In this document: piece by piece, positions 35,801-43,175 of the stretch | Layout of the letters: each line of letters begins with the position of its first letter | How positions within the stretch are numbered: position 1 is the stretch's first letter | Assembly: GCA_016845065.1 (NCBI GenBank) | Contig: JAERTG010000121.1 | Span: 1-64,000 of the forward strand | Direction: 5' to 3' | DNA from: Fidelibacterota bacterium | Lineage (GTDB): Bacteria > Fidelibacterota > UBA8477 > JABMPR01 | DNA: 64,000 bases | Notes under the pieces: model-generated | What the model saw: only the letters and a program-made list of their open reading frames with translations | Database searches by the model: none | Told to the model about the DNA's origin: nothing | Position numbers and translations under genes: made by a program

Positions 35801-37481
35801 CATTTTGTTCGACAAACCTGTCACGCAGAAACATCGCAAACGTATCAAATCAGCCTTTGTAAACACTTCGATACTGAATGAATCAATCTACCTTTTCTAT
35901 GATGGGAAGCAGCTATCCCTTGATAAAATCCCACCCCAGGGCATCTGGATCAATTTATTAGGAAGTGCTCATGGGAAAACCGTCTATCGCGTGACCATTC
36001 AGAGTACAGAAGGTAGCTTTAAGTTTGTCTTTAATCTGAACGATGAGCTAACAACAGATCAAGTTAATACTGAATTATACTGGTTAATTGCCTGTGCCCG
36101 TGACAATCAATTCAATCAGCTGGTTGAAACATTGGGATCCTATAAACCGGAACAGGACTTATGGACTGAGGAATTTATTTCTGGTTTAACCGTGAGACAA
36201 TATTTGAAGCAGGCAGAATGGGCTGGTTCCTCAGATGAGATGCCCTCTCCTGAGCATATCTGGCCCCATTTCGTGTGGACAGCAGTGCTTACCTATACGA
36301 GCTTTTGGAAACGGACACGCTTTAAAAAGATCATCTCTGTTCCCAGCCCTGGTAAGATTGTCGTGCCAATTCATGACTATCATGTTGGAGGTAGATTGGT
36401 TTCAATCTCGGGTATAACTGAAGTATCATCTGAACTCGAATTCATTGAGAATCTTGAAAATTTATTTGTACGAGCTACTGAAAAGGAGTTTCCCAAATTC
36501 AAACTCAATGTAGGAACGGATATTGTCTATCATGCAATACGGGAAGCCTTGGGTCAAAAACACTACCCTCAGTTTTTCGATGCAATTCTTGCTGACAAAA
36601 ACATTAGCCCATCAAGAAAGAAGGATCTTCGCTCATTCCTCTCAGGCGTTGAAGATGAAGGTTTCCAGACCAAAACCGTATATTTTGCGGTACGCAGATA
36701 TCATAGATGGCTCTTCATCAATCAGGATGCGACTTTGAATGCAAAAGCTCATTTTCTGAAGGATCTCTACAAAGATTATAACATCCAGGATAGTGAACCT
36801 GAATATCCTGATGCTCGCGTCAAATTATTTATGGATACAGTCTTTTCTGAGTCTGATTCAAAATTGAAAAATTATCTGGCCCTTCTCGGTGGGAATCTCC
36901 GCCAACGTTCCATGGATGGGGGGAGTCTCCAAAGTGAGATCAGTCAATATATTGGATCAAACGACTTGGATGAATACTGCTCATTTTTTCTAAAAAGACT
37001 GGCCTTTCCTGAGTTGCCACCTAGCGAGGACATTGAGCTCATTGCCACTCGCTCCACCGCAATGGATGAGATAGAAATCATGATCTCACGACATGATAGC
37101 AAGGGAACCACCTTTCGAATTCGACGAGCAATGCATCCAAAAGAGATCATTCAATTGCAGCAGCACTTTGTAAAGGCCCGCATGGATGTCAATTTCACTC
37201 ATGAGCATAAATTTCTGGTAGCTTTAAACAAAAAAGGCACCGTCATCGGTGGTCTTTTCTACCTGGATCAGGGAGAAGATGTAGTGTACATGGATAAGGT
37301 AGTGGTTTCAGATAATCATCGTGGAGGTGGTGTCAGCAGGGGGCTTCTCAACGAATTTGAAAATCGAATGAGAAATGCCAAGAAAAAGATGATCTCTACT
37401 GGTTTTCTCCATCCTGGCTACTTCTATAAATTTGGTTTTAAAATTGAAAAAGACCAGGGAGGCCTGGTCAAATACTTATAA
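32844..37481 (+). CDS. Long-chain acyl-CoA synthetase fused to a GNAT acetyltransferase
   Basis: A giant 1545-residue protein. Residues about 100-640 are an AMP-forming long-chain acyl-CoA synthetase: SIMYTSGTTGYPKG (274-287), HSGYGMTEATGG (429-440), GWFTTGD (494-500) and IDRKKEIYKNAKGQ (513-526). Residues about 650-1400 show no recognised domain and look mainly alpha-helical with some beta segments. Residues about 1415-1545 are a GNAT N-acetyltransferase domain, with the acyl-CoA loop VVVSDNHRGGGVSRGLL and a GFLHPGYFYKFGF end. The start is a GTG with AAGGA 7 bases upstream. Lipid activation followed by N- or O-acylation is a reasonable idea but is unproven. Confidence 0.88.
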   Translation: MKYSLHDLLDNVDSEILDQESALIQYFTDLDAHPPDDLTAWSRDLIKYGNNILAKGSRESLTLLLEQGWNPSFTSLIKASDIQDDWFKVEMEITRKLNYTPGYLFYRKAEQLGNKTLFKFKRGRQWQQQSWSAVQQSVNHLAAALIDLMGSTSPRVAILSENRLEVAVTDIACISHGFVNVPIQPAAPPAQIEYILAHAEIEGIFISDSAHLRSLESILPNLPAIKHIITYNSIATTNPMVKSYKRLLDEGGSADALDWLEGIRLSVTLSNVASIMYTSGTTGYPKGIVFTYENIISKRFARSLALNLGTEDRFLCFLPLFHTFGRFLEMWGSIFWGAEYTFSSGKGAQSLLGDLKAIKPTVLISIPKRWQDIYDTIGSKVDLTNDEFSKIAPFVKEVTGGSLRWGLSAAGYLPPEVFKFFQAHDLHLHSGYGMTEATGGITMTPTDGYIENSVGVPLPGMEIKLQEDGELLIRGAYVSGSYWNPVEPDVRPDGWFTTGDIFQALDNGQIEIIDRKKEIYKNAKGQTVAPQKIENMFREFDSIHQLFIVGDHMPYNTALVRLNRKHKDLEGIWSDSQKVRDYVANVIHSVNSFLAPFERIVDFQLVDRDFSKDLGELTEKGTFKRVSILEHFKDTVESLYERPFKSFFMDDLEIQIPNWVFLQRGWTQNDLVVEGQVLKHRNNRHSLRIEAGQTEIRIGDFFYQFNDKVLQFEDFIRQPAYCLGNQELEAFLDYSHLRIKPINSKPALLPGTWTDLDFSDKAKFQSEAEIEKSLKHSVYTLEALRPVIKMVYSQTLQPSQPAYRLLNRIYSNSSENIRHIVRYAFLRLIRSDDLVQAQFAVEQVVALFPANDLERIVTYALGRKVLFTVNTGNSSWSNINIHKVKLAANYIKYLSNQEAEAEKPSILLGNMLGILYSWSFQFPQYYATIRTAIISSSVNLPVGSSIAAEILKIYDALNKNFANSMHDMDPQTTTIQHEQTLDWEDVILFDKPVTQKHRKRIKSAFVNTSILNESIYLFYDGKQLSLDKIPPQGIWINLLGSAHGKTVYRVTIQSTEGSFKFVFNLNDELTTDQVNTELYWLIACARDNQFNQLVETLGSYKPEQDLWTEEFISGLTVRQYLKQAEWAGSSDEMPSPEHIWPHFVWTAVLTYTSFWKRTRFKKIISVPSPGKIVVPIHDYHVGGRLVSISGITEVSSELEFIENLENLFVRATEKEFPKFKLNVGTDIVYHAIREALGQKHYPQFFDAILADKNISPSRKKDLRSFLSGVEDEGFQTKTVYFAVRRYHRWLFINQDATLNAKAHFLKDLYKDYNIQDSEPEYPDARVKLFMDTVFSESDSKLKNYLALLGGNLRQRSMDGGSLQSEISQYIGSNDLDEYCSFFLKRLAFPELPPSEDIELIATRSTAMDEIEIMISRHDSKGTTFRIRRAMHPKEIIQLQQHFVKARMDVNFTHEHKFLVALNKKGTVIGGLFYLDQGEDVVYMDKVVVSDNHRGGGVSRGLLNEFENRMRNAKKKMISTGFLHPGYFYKFGFKIEKDQGGLVKYL

Positions 37482-37503
37482 GTCCCTGAGGTAGAGACAG
37501 AAT

Positions 37504-37956
37504 TTAATCCTCTTTCTCACCCTCTTCATTATCTGCTTCGTCTTTTTTCCTATCCTCAGCTTCAAGATAATGTGTCATCAGCTTTGAGATGGTAGCTTGT
37601 TGAATAGCTGCCTTCAACTCATCATCGCTGAAAGGTTTCGTAAAAATCCCATGCGAACTAGCTTTTCGCGCCGAATCCAGTGTAGGTGTATCTGTATGTG
37701 CTGTAATAAAGATAACTGGGATATTAGTCTCACGGCTTATCTCACGGGTAGCTTCGAGACCGTTCATTTTGCCTTTCAGCGTGATGTCCATAAGAATAAC
37801 ATCAGGATATTGTTCATTGGCTTGAGTGATAGCATCCCGACCATTATTTACAATCCCAATCACCTGAAAACCCATTGCTTCAAGTCTCAGTTTGATTTCA
37901 CTGGCCACAACTACCTCATCTTCAACAATGAGAACTCGTGTATCTATTAGCTGCAT
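37504..37956 (-). CDS. Single-domain response regulator
   Basis: A CheY-like receiver without an output domain. It has the acidic pair EDE in VLIVEDEVVVAS, the phospho-acceptor Asp in PDVILMDITLKG, the Thr in VIFITAHTD and the Lys in GIFTKPFSDDE. The last 30 residues are highly charged (EDRKKDEADNEEGEKED). I prefer the ATG at 37956, giving 150 residues and starting MQLIDTRVLIVEDE; an ATG at 38022 would add 22 residues unlike the family. No sensor kinase is encoded next to it. The partner is unknown. Confidence 0.85.
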   Translation of the reverse strand: MQLIDTRVLIVEDEVVVASEIKLRLEAMGFQVIGIVNNGRDAITQANEQYPDVILMDITLKGKMNGLEATREISRETNIPVIFITAHTDTPTLDSARKASSHGIFTKPFSDDELKAAIQQATISKLMTHYLEAEDRKKDEADNEEGEKED

Positions 37957-38093
37957 CCGTGATATTCTTTTAGGTTGATCACAATTGGACCTCTTTGAAC
38001 AATATTTGTCGACCCCAGTCATGAAATTTATTATTGACCAGTGATCAACCTAATAATTTTTGTCTTTATATTTTGAGGTTTTGCAACAAATGT

Positions 38094-38121
38094 AAAAGCC
38101 CTGGTATTACCCAGGGCTTTG
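38094..38121. terminator. Terminator between gltA and the response regulator
   Basis: Arms AAAGCCCTGG and CCAGGGCTTT enclose a 6-base loop. On the minus strand the 3' arm continues into TTTTAC, so it ends the citrate synthase transcript. Confidence 0.8.
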
Positions 38122-38141
38122 TATCGGCCTGATCCCCGCTT

Positions 38142-39440
38142 TTATAATATGGACTTGATATATTCAGTAGTAAGAGATTTGGGTCTTTCGAGAGGTAGTC
38201 CTATTGCCCGATCCCAGACAGTAGATGCCAGTACTCCCATTGCTCGGGACACACCAAATAGTACAGTATAAAAATCATACTCCTTCATTCCATTATGCAC
38301 GAGTAACACACCAGAATGAGCATCTACATTGGGCCATGGATTCTTGGCTTTTCCTTGTTCGAGTAAAATAGGTGGAACAACCTCATACAGCATACTTACC
38401 ACCTGGAAGAGTTCATCATCCGGCATATGTTTAAGGGCAAATTCCCGTTGCGCTGAATAGCGTGGATCAGTCTTGCGCAATACCGCATGACCATAGCCTG
38501 GAACCACATTACCTGATGCGAGTGTATCCCAAACAAATTTCTTTAGGTCATCCATAGTTGGAACACCCCCACCGAGCTGTTCTTTTACATCCATGATCCA
38601 ACGTAATACTTCTTGATTTGCCAGGCCGTGGAGTGGACCTGCCAAGCCATTCATACCTGCAGACAAAGCATAATAGACATCAGATAGAGTAGATCCCACC
38701 AAATGAGTTGTGTGTGCAGATACGTTTCCACCTTCATGATCGGCGTGGATGGTTAGATATATTCTCATGAGTTCTCTAAACATCTTTGTGTCGAATCCCA
38801 TCATATGGGCGAAGTTACCACCCCAATCAAGAGTAGGATCCGCAGGAATGACATTACCATCCTTGTACGAGCGCAAATAGATATAGGATGCGAGCGCAGG
38901 GAGACGGGCCAGAAGGTTCATGGTATCTTCATAAACAGGCTTCCAATAATCAATTTTGTTGATGCCCTTACGATATTCTGCAGCAAAAAGTGACTCTGTC
39001 TGTTGAGACACAATACCTACGGAAAACTGTGTCATGGGATGGGTATCTTTTGGAAGCGCATCGATAGCTTTATAAACATGGTCTGGAAGTGTACCCCGTT
39101 CCTGCCACTCTTTCGTAATTTCTGCAATGTTTTCTTCTGTTGGCAGCTCCCCAGTCATGAGAAGATAGAATAGTCCTTCAGGTAATGGTTCTTCACCTTC
39201 AGCAGCGTGCGGGAGTTTCTCCTGGAGTTCTGGAATAGTGAAACCTCGAAAGCGGATGCCTTCATCTGGGTCCAAGGCAGAAGTTTCAGTAATCATGACT
39301 CTGACACCCCGCATCCCACCGTATGCCTGGGCAACAGTCACGTCACATAATTTTTTATCCCCATGATTCTTTCTAATCTCCCCCACTTCTTCACGAAATT
39401 TAGGGATGATCTCCTCTAACTTGTTTTTTAACAACGACAT
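38142..39440 (-). CDS. gltA: Citrate synthase, mitochondrial/eukaryotic-like type
   Basis: This enzyme condenses acetyl-CoA and oxaloacetate to citrate. The sequence follows the mitochondrial citrate synthase type rather than E. coli GltA: RFRGFTIPELQEKLP, HADHEGGNVSAHTTHLVGSTLSD, NGLAGPLHGLANQEVL (His), VVPGYGHAVLRKTDPRY (catalytic His) and NPWPNVDAHSG (catalytic Asp). It has 433 codons including the stop. The ATG at 39440 follows GAGGAG by 8-9 bases; a TTG two codons earlier is too close to that site. A single gene with its own terminator. Presence of this dimeric type suggests an oxidative TCA segment feeding glutamate. Confidence 0.96.
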   Translation of the reverse strand: MSLLKNKLEEIIPKFREEVGEIRKNHGDKKLCDVTVAQAYGGMRGVRVMITETSALDPDEGIRFRGFTIPELQEKLPHAAEGEEPLPEGLFYLLMTGELPTEENIAEITKEWQERGTLPDHVYKAIDALPKDTHPMTQFSVGIVSQQTESLFAAEYRKGINKIDYWKPVYEDTMNLLARLPALASYIYLRSYKDGNVIPADPTLDWGGNFAHMMGFDTKMFRELMRIYLTIHADHEGGNVSAHTTHLVGSTLSDVYYALSAGMNGLAGPLHGLANQEVLRWIMDVKEQLGGGVPTMDDLKKFVWDTLASGNVVPGYGHAVLRKTDPRYSAQREFALKHMPDDELFQVVSMLYEVVPPILLEQGKAKNPWPNVDAHSGVLLVHNGMKEYDFYTVLFGVSRAMGVLASTVWDRAIGLPLERPKSLTTEYIKSIL

Positions 39441-39650
39441 ATTCAAAACTCCTCAAAAATTCTCAACCTAAAAACAAGAATGCTTAAAGTAATTAATTCA
39501 CTAAAATATTAATGCTGTTTAGCAATAATTACTCAAAGCTAATACTTCTGCAAATATAGTGCCTGTAGTCAGGGATAAGGGTAATTATTTACTGCGTTCA
39601 AGAGGTCAAATCATACTAAGTAAATCCCTTAGTGATTTCTTTTCATTATT

Positions 39651-41042
39651 ATGTTCTTAGTTTCTGCTATGACTAATCATTGGATCGAACTCCCTACCGA
39701 GCTGGAAAATAGACTTCAAAAACAACTTGGTTCAAAGTTCGAGATTTTTCTTGCTGCATTGCAGGAATCACCACCCATATCTATTCGATTGAACCCGGGA
39801 AAACCTACAAACCAATTTGCCGATGCCGCACCCATCGCTTGGGCTGAGCAGGGAAAGTATTTAAAATCACGACCCAGGTTCACCAGTGATCCCCTCTTCC
39901 ATGCAGGCACGTACTATGTTCAGGAAGCATCATCCATGTTCCTGGAGTATGTTGTCAAAGAGGTGATCGAGCTCAAGCAAAACTATCGTGTTCTGGATCT
40001 CAGTGCTGCACCAGGAGGAAAAAGCACCCATTTACAGTCTCTTATCCTTCGGGACTCTCTCCTGGTAGCCAATGAGATTATTGCATCCAGGAATAAAATA
40101 CTCCGTCAAAATCTGACCCGCTGGGGTGGCGATAATCACATTGTTACACAAAGCGATCCAAAATACTTCAAGAAACTCCCGAAGTTCTTTGATCTAATAC
40201 TGGTGGACGCACCCTGCTCCGGCGAAGGATTATTTCGAAAGGATCCTGGAGCCATTCAAGAATGGTCCGAAAACAAGGTGTCCCTATGTTCTAGAAGACA
40301 AAAGCGCATTCTGGCTGATGTAATACCTTCCCTGGCAGATGGGGGTGTCCTGATTTATAGTACCTGCACATATTCCGAAGCAGAGAATGAATCCAACATG
40401 GAATGGTTGGAAGAGAATTCGGGTTTAATTCCCATCCCATTGGATATCCCTGAAACCTGGGGTATCGTAAGCAATGGATCTAATAATGCGAGTTTTCGGT
40501 TTTACCCACACCTCACAAGGGGTGAAGGTTTTTTTATCGCAGCATTCAAGAAACCTGATTTGAAATCTTCACCTGGCAAATCAAGACGCAAACCAATCAG
40601 GTATCCTGAATCAGCTTCACTTGAGGATCAAAAATGGTTGCAATCACCAGACCGATATACCTACCTGATGCGCGGGGAACACCGACATGCCATTCCGAAA
40701 TCAATTTACGAAGATTATCTCACCATTAGTCGAGCTCTCCGAATAACTAGTTCAGGGCTATATATGGGAAAAGTATACGATGGACTACTCAAACCCTCTC
40801 CCGAACTTGCTCTTAATCAATCACTTTCTCAGGAGATACAACGCATAGATCTGTCAACTGATGAAGCACTAGATTATTTATCTCATATAAATAGAGTACA
40901 AGGAGTGAATTATCCCTCTGGCTACAACCTAATTGTTCATGAGGGTTACGGTTTGGGTTGGCTTCATATTTTGAAAACAGGACAAGTTCGGAATAAGTAC
41001 CCTGCCGCCTGGCGCATTCTGCAGCGTCATCCGAAAACTTAA
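39651..41042 (+). CDS. RNA m5C methyltransferase (NOL1/NOP2/Sun, RsmF/RsmB-like)
   Basis: An SAM-dependent cytosine-5 RNA methyltransferase. Residues about 95-300 hold the catalytic core: VQEASSMFLEYV, VLDLSAAPGGKSTHL (SAM motif), LVDAPCSGEGLFRKDP (PCSG Cys) and YSTCTYSEAENE (catalytic TCTYS Cys). The C-terminal third (about 335-463), with HRHAIPKSIYEDYL and GYNLIVHEGYGLGWLHIL, looks like the RsmF C-terminal/PUA-like RNA-binding part. RsmF methylates 16S rRNA C1407, but the target here is inferred. There is no clear ribosome site; an ATG six codons later is an alternative start. Confidence 0.9.
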   Translation: MFLVSAMTNHWIELPTELENRLQKQLGSKFEIFLAALQESPPISIRLNPGKPTNQFADAAPIAWAEQGKYLKSRPRFTSDPLFHAGTYYVQEASSMFLEYVVKEVIELKQNYRVLDLSAAPGGKSTHLQSLILRDSLLVANEIIASRNKILRQNLTRWGGDNHIVTQSDPKYFKKLPKFFDLILVDAPCSGEGLFRKDPGAIQEWSENKVSLCSRRQKRILADVIPSLADGGVLIYSTCTYSEAENESNMEWLEENSGLIPIPLDIPETWGIVSNGSNNASFRFYPHLTRGEGFFIAAFKKPDLKSSPGKSRRKPIRYPESASLEDQKWLQSPDRYTYLMRGEHRHAIPKSIYEDYLTISRALRITSSGLYMGKVYDGLLKPSPELALNQSLSQEIQRIDLSTDEALDYLSHINRVQGVNYPSGYNLIVHEGYGLGWLHILKTGQVRNKYPAAWRILQRHPKT

Positions 41043-41116
41043 ACATAATAGTAACTATTTGCCTGAATTTTGTGGTATTAAGCTTTCTTTTGTGGCACTA
41101 TGGAACCAATAAAACA

Positions 41117-41485
41117 ATGATATATTCGTCAGAAAGAAACCATACTTCATGCTGTAAAAAAGCACACACGTACGCCCAAATGCAGATTGGGTCTATAAAG
41201 AGACCAGGAAGTTATTTCCAAATATCAACCTGGGTACGCTGTACCCAAACCTGAATCACCTTGTTGAGAGTGGTCAGATTCATAAATATAAGGATGAGCC
41301 CATAGTTCGCTTGATGGAAATACAGGCCAACACGATCACTTCAGGTGCTCGTCTCGTGGCAAATGGAATGGTGTTGAGTTAATTGATAAATCCATCTTCA
41401 AATCATTTGCTGAAAAATACGGTTTTTGGATTGAATTATTAATCTCGAGCTCGAATTGACCTGTAAAAGTTGTCTTGATTCATAG
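41117..41485 (+). pseudogene. Decayed Fur/PerR-family metalloregulator
   Basis: Joining three reading frames recovers a nearly full-length Fur/PerR protein of about 122 residues. From 41127 comes RQKETILHAVKK; from 41179, ADWVYKETRKLFPNINLGT then NHLVESGQIHKYKDE; from 41313, HDHFRCSSRGK and IFKSFAEKYGFWIE; from 41441, NLELELTCKSC, ending at TAG 41483-41485. Four single-base indels are needed: after the ATG at 41117, at the AAA run 41178-41180, near 41311 and near 41439. The first zinc CxxC has become CSSR, and YRNL has become YPNL. The gene is therefore dead. It lies between the RNA methyltransferase and a terminator. The intact Fur-family gene at 58.5-58.9 kb is a separate member. Confidence 0.88.
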
Positions 41486-41501
41486 ATATAGAAATTGAAA
41501 C

Positions 41502-41532
41502 AAAAAAAGGAGAGCAATGCTCTCCTTTTTTT
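41502..41532. terminator. Bidirectional terminator
   Basis: An A-run, GGAGAGC, AAT, GCTCTCC and a T-run make a strong 7-pair stem usable on both strands. It ends the rhodanese gene and the Fur pseudogene. Confidence 0.88.
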
Positions 41533-41545
41533 ACTTGAGGATCTT

Positions 41546-42247
41546 TTATTGAAATTGGATATTGTAGCCTTTGCTGGCCCAGCCCATAATTCCCATGCGC
41601 AAATTCATCACATCCTTATAGCCCTTATCTAATAGAATCTTGGAGGCTGTGGTGCTGCGGTTGCCTGTTGCACAATATATCAGGATGGGTTGATTCTGAT
41701 ACTGTTCTAATTCTCCGGCTCTAGCTTGCAGCTCTTGTAAGGGGATTAATACCGCGCCCTTGATATATCCCCTGCTGTATTCATTGGCTGTTCTAACATC
41801 AAGCAAAAGTGGTGGATTCTTTATGACCATTTTCCAGGCTTCCTCAGCTCCTAATTCACGATAATTGGATTGACGTAACTCAACTACATCAATTTCTCCA
41901 GCCTTATCACCAATTGTAAATTGATAAGTTCCTGTTTTTTTCATTTTGAAATAAGGTTGTTCCAGCGTGTTGTCCTTCAGAACGGCACTCACACCTAATT
42001 CAGCAATATCCAGAGGATAGTCTACTTGTGGATGACCTTGATCATCAATGTAGAATTTGATATAGTCACCTCGATAGACAATCAACTTGGTTGAATCGTT
42101 TCTCACACTTATTGGAAGATGGCGATAACCACCTTGAACTTTACCCGATACTTTTACAGGTGTACCGCTGTTGCTACCTGAATTACTATCACATGAAAAC
42201 ATCAATACCCCACTCATCAATAATGCACTAAAAAAATTAAAATTCAT
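41546..42247 (-). CDS. Rhodanese-domain lipoprotein with cupredoxin-like N-terminal half
   Basis: A lipoprotein of about 233 residues: the signal ends LMFSC, a good lipobox, followed by an SNSGSNSG linker. Residues about 35-125 (VYRGDYIKFYIDD, then KKTGTYQFTIGDKAGEIDVVEL) resemble a cupredoxin-like beta-sandwich, but the usual copper His and Cys are not visible. The C-terminal part is a single rhodanese domain, LLDVRTANEYSRGYIKGAVLIP, with the catalytic cysteine in IYCATGNRS. It would handle sulfane sulfur in the periplasm. AGGAGG precedes the ATG at 42247; earlier in-frame starts lack this. Confidence 0.82.
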   Translation of the reverse strand: MNFNFFSALLMSGVLMFSCDSNSGSNSGTPVKVSGKVQGGYRHLPISVRNDSTKLIVYRGDYIKFYIDDQGHPQVDYPLDIAELGVSAVLKDNTLEQPYFKMKKTGTYQFTIGDKAGEIDVVELRQSNYRELGAEEAWKMVIKNPPLLLDVRTANEYSRGYIKGAVLIPLQELQARAGELEQYQNQPILIYCATGNRSTTASKILLDKGYKDVMNLRMGIMGWASKGYNIQFQ

Positions 42248-42421
42248 CTTTCCTCCTGATGGTATGATACCGTTTATATGTAAAGGTGACAATATAAATA
42301 CTATTTATGTTTCGATTTGGTACTATTTGGACTAAAGACTGGGAATCGTTGGTTTTTTACACTCACTTCACAGCAACTGAATTGGGTGGTTCATGGATAC
42401 TAGAGGTGTGATTTACTATTG

Positions 42422-43102
42422 TTATTGCGTTTTGGTTAGTACCTGATTTAGCCAAGTCTGGATGTGTTCCAGTTCGGGCTGGGAAATTTCATGACCCATG
42501 GGGTATTCGTGATGTTCCAGATTAGCAATAGGATCCCAGAACGACACAATTTGTCGACCAAATTCTATGGGAATGACATTGTCGAATGTACCGTGACCAG
42601 CGAAAACCGGTAAATCCTTAAATCTTGTAGTATCACCTGAGAGCTCATCCATGTCTTCTGGCATTCGGCCACTCATGATAAGCAAAGCTTGGAGAAGTTC
42701 TGGCTGTTGCATGCAGATCAAATTTGAAATGGTTGCACCCTGGCTAAAGCCTGCTAGAATTACCTGATGAGTAGGGATAACCCCATCCTGCTGCATTTTC
42801 GAAAGAATTTCTATCACCTCAATGGTGCTTATTTTTGCCTGCTCAATGTTAAACTTTAGACTACCATCCGATAGCATATCAATATCAAACCAGGAGGCAC
42901 CTCCATATGGAGTGAGACCCCCTCCCCTGATACTCAATACCTGTATATCAGGATCGAAATATGATGCCAGCCCCATGAGATCATACTCATCTGCCCCATA
43001 TCCATGCAATAATACGAGTGTCGCACGAACCTGCTTCACATCCTGAGCTGGCCTTTGAAGGACACTCCTGCCACTAATCTCTAGTTGAATAATATTACTC
43101 AT
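42422..43102 (-). CDS. Carboxylesterase/phospholipase family alpha/beta hydrolase
   Basis: A 226-residue soluble hydrolase of the YpfH/EstB carboxylesterase family. It has LVLLHGYGADEYDLMGLA near the N-terminus, the nucleophile elbow ILAGFSQGATIS (Ser), PVFAGHGTFDNVIP (Asp) and YPMGHEISQPE (His), a complete catalytic triad. The PYGGASWFDID segment is also typical. Ester or lysophospholipid hydrolysis is likely; substrate unknown. The gene is 73 bases downstream of the P5C dehydrogenase on the same strand. Confidence 0.92.
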   Translation of the reverse strand: MSNIIQLEISGRSVLQRPAQDVKQVRATLVLLHGYGADEYDLMGLASYFDPDIQVLSIRGGGLTPYGGASWFDIDMLSDGSLKFNIEQAKISTIEVIEILSKMQQDGVIPTHQVILAGFSQGATISNLICMQQPELLQALLIMSGRMPEDMDELSGDTTRFKDLPVFAGHGTFDNVIPIEFGRQIVSFWDPIANLEHHEYPMGHEISQPELEHIQTWLNQVLTKTQ

Positions 43103-43175
43103 AATGGGGTTACATTTTTAGAGGTGGTTTTTTACTCCAGGCGGGTTTGTGACATCCCGCCTGGAAATTGGTTAT

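Noticed and set aside
38142-39440. 2-methylcitrate synthase as an alternative to citrate synthase
   Set aside because: The sequence follows the mitochondrial citrate synthase pattern, and no prp genes lie nearby.
41072-41254. A 60-codon plus-strand frame in the pseudogene region
   Set aside because: It mixes the start region of the Fur remnant with an off-frame stretch; the better explanation is the frameshifted Fur/PerR pseudogene.
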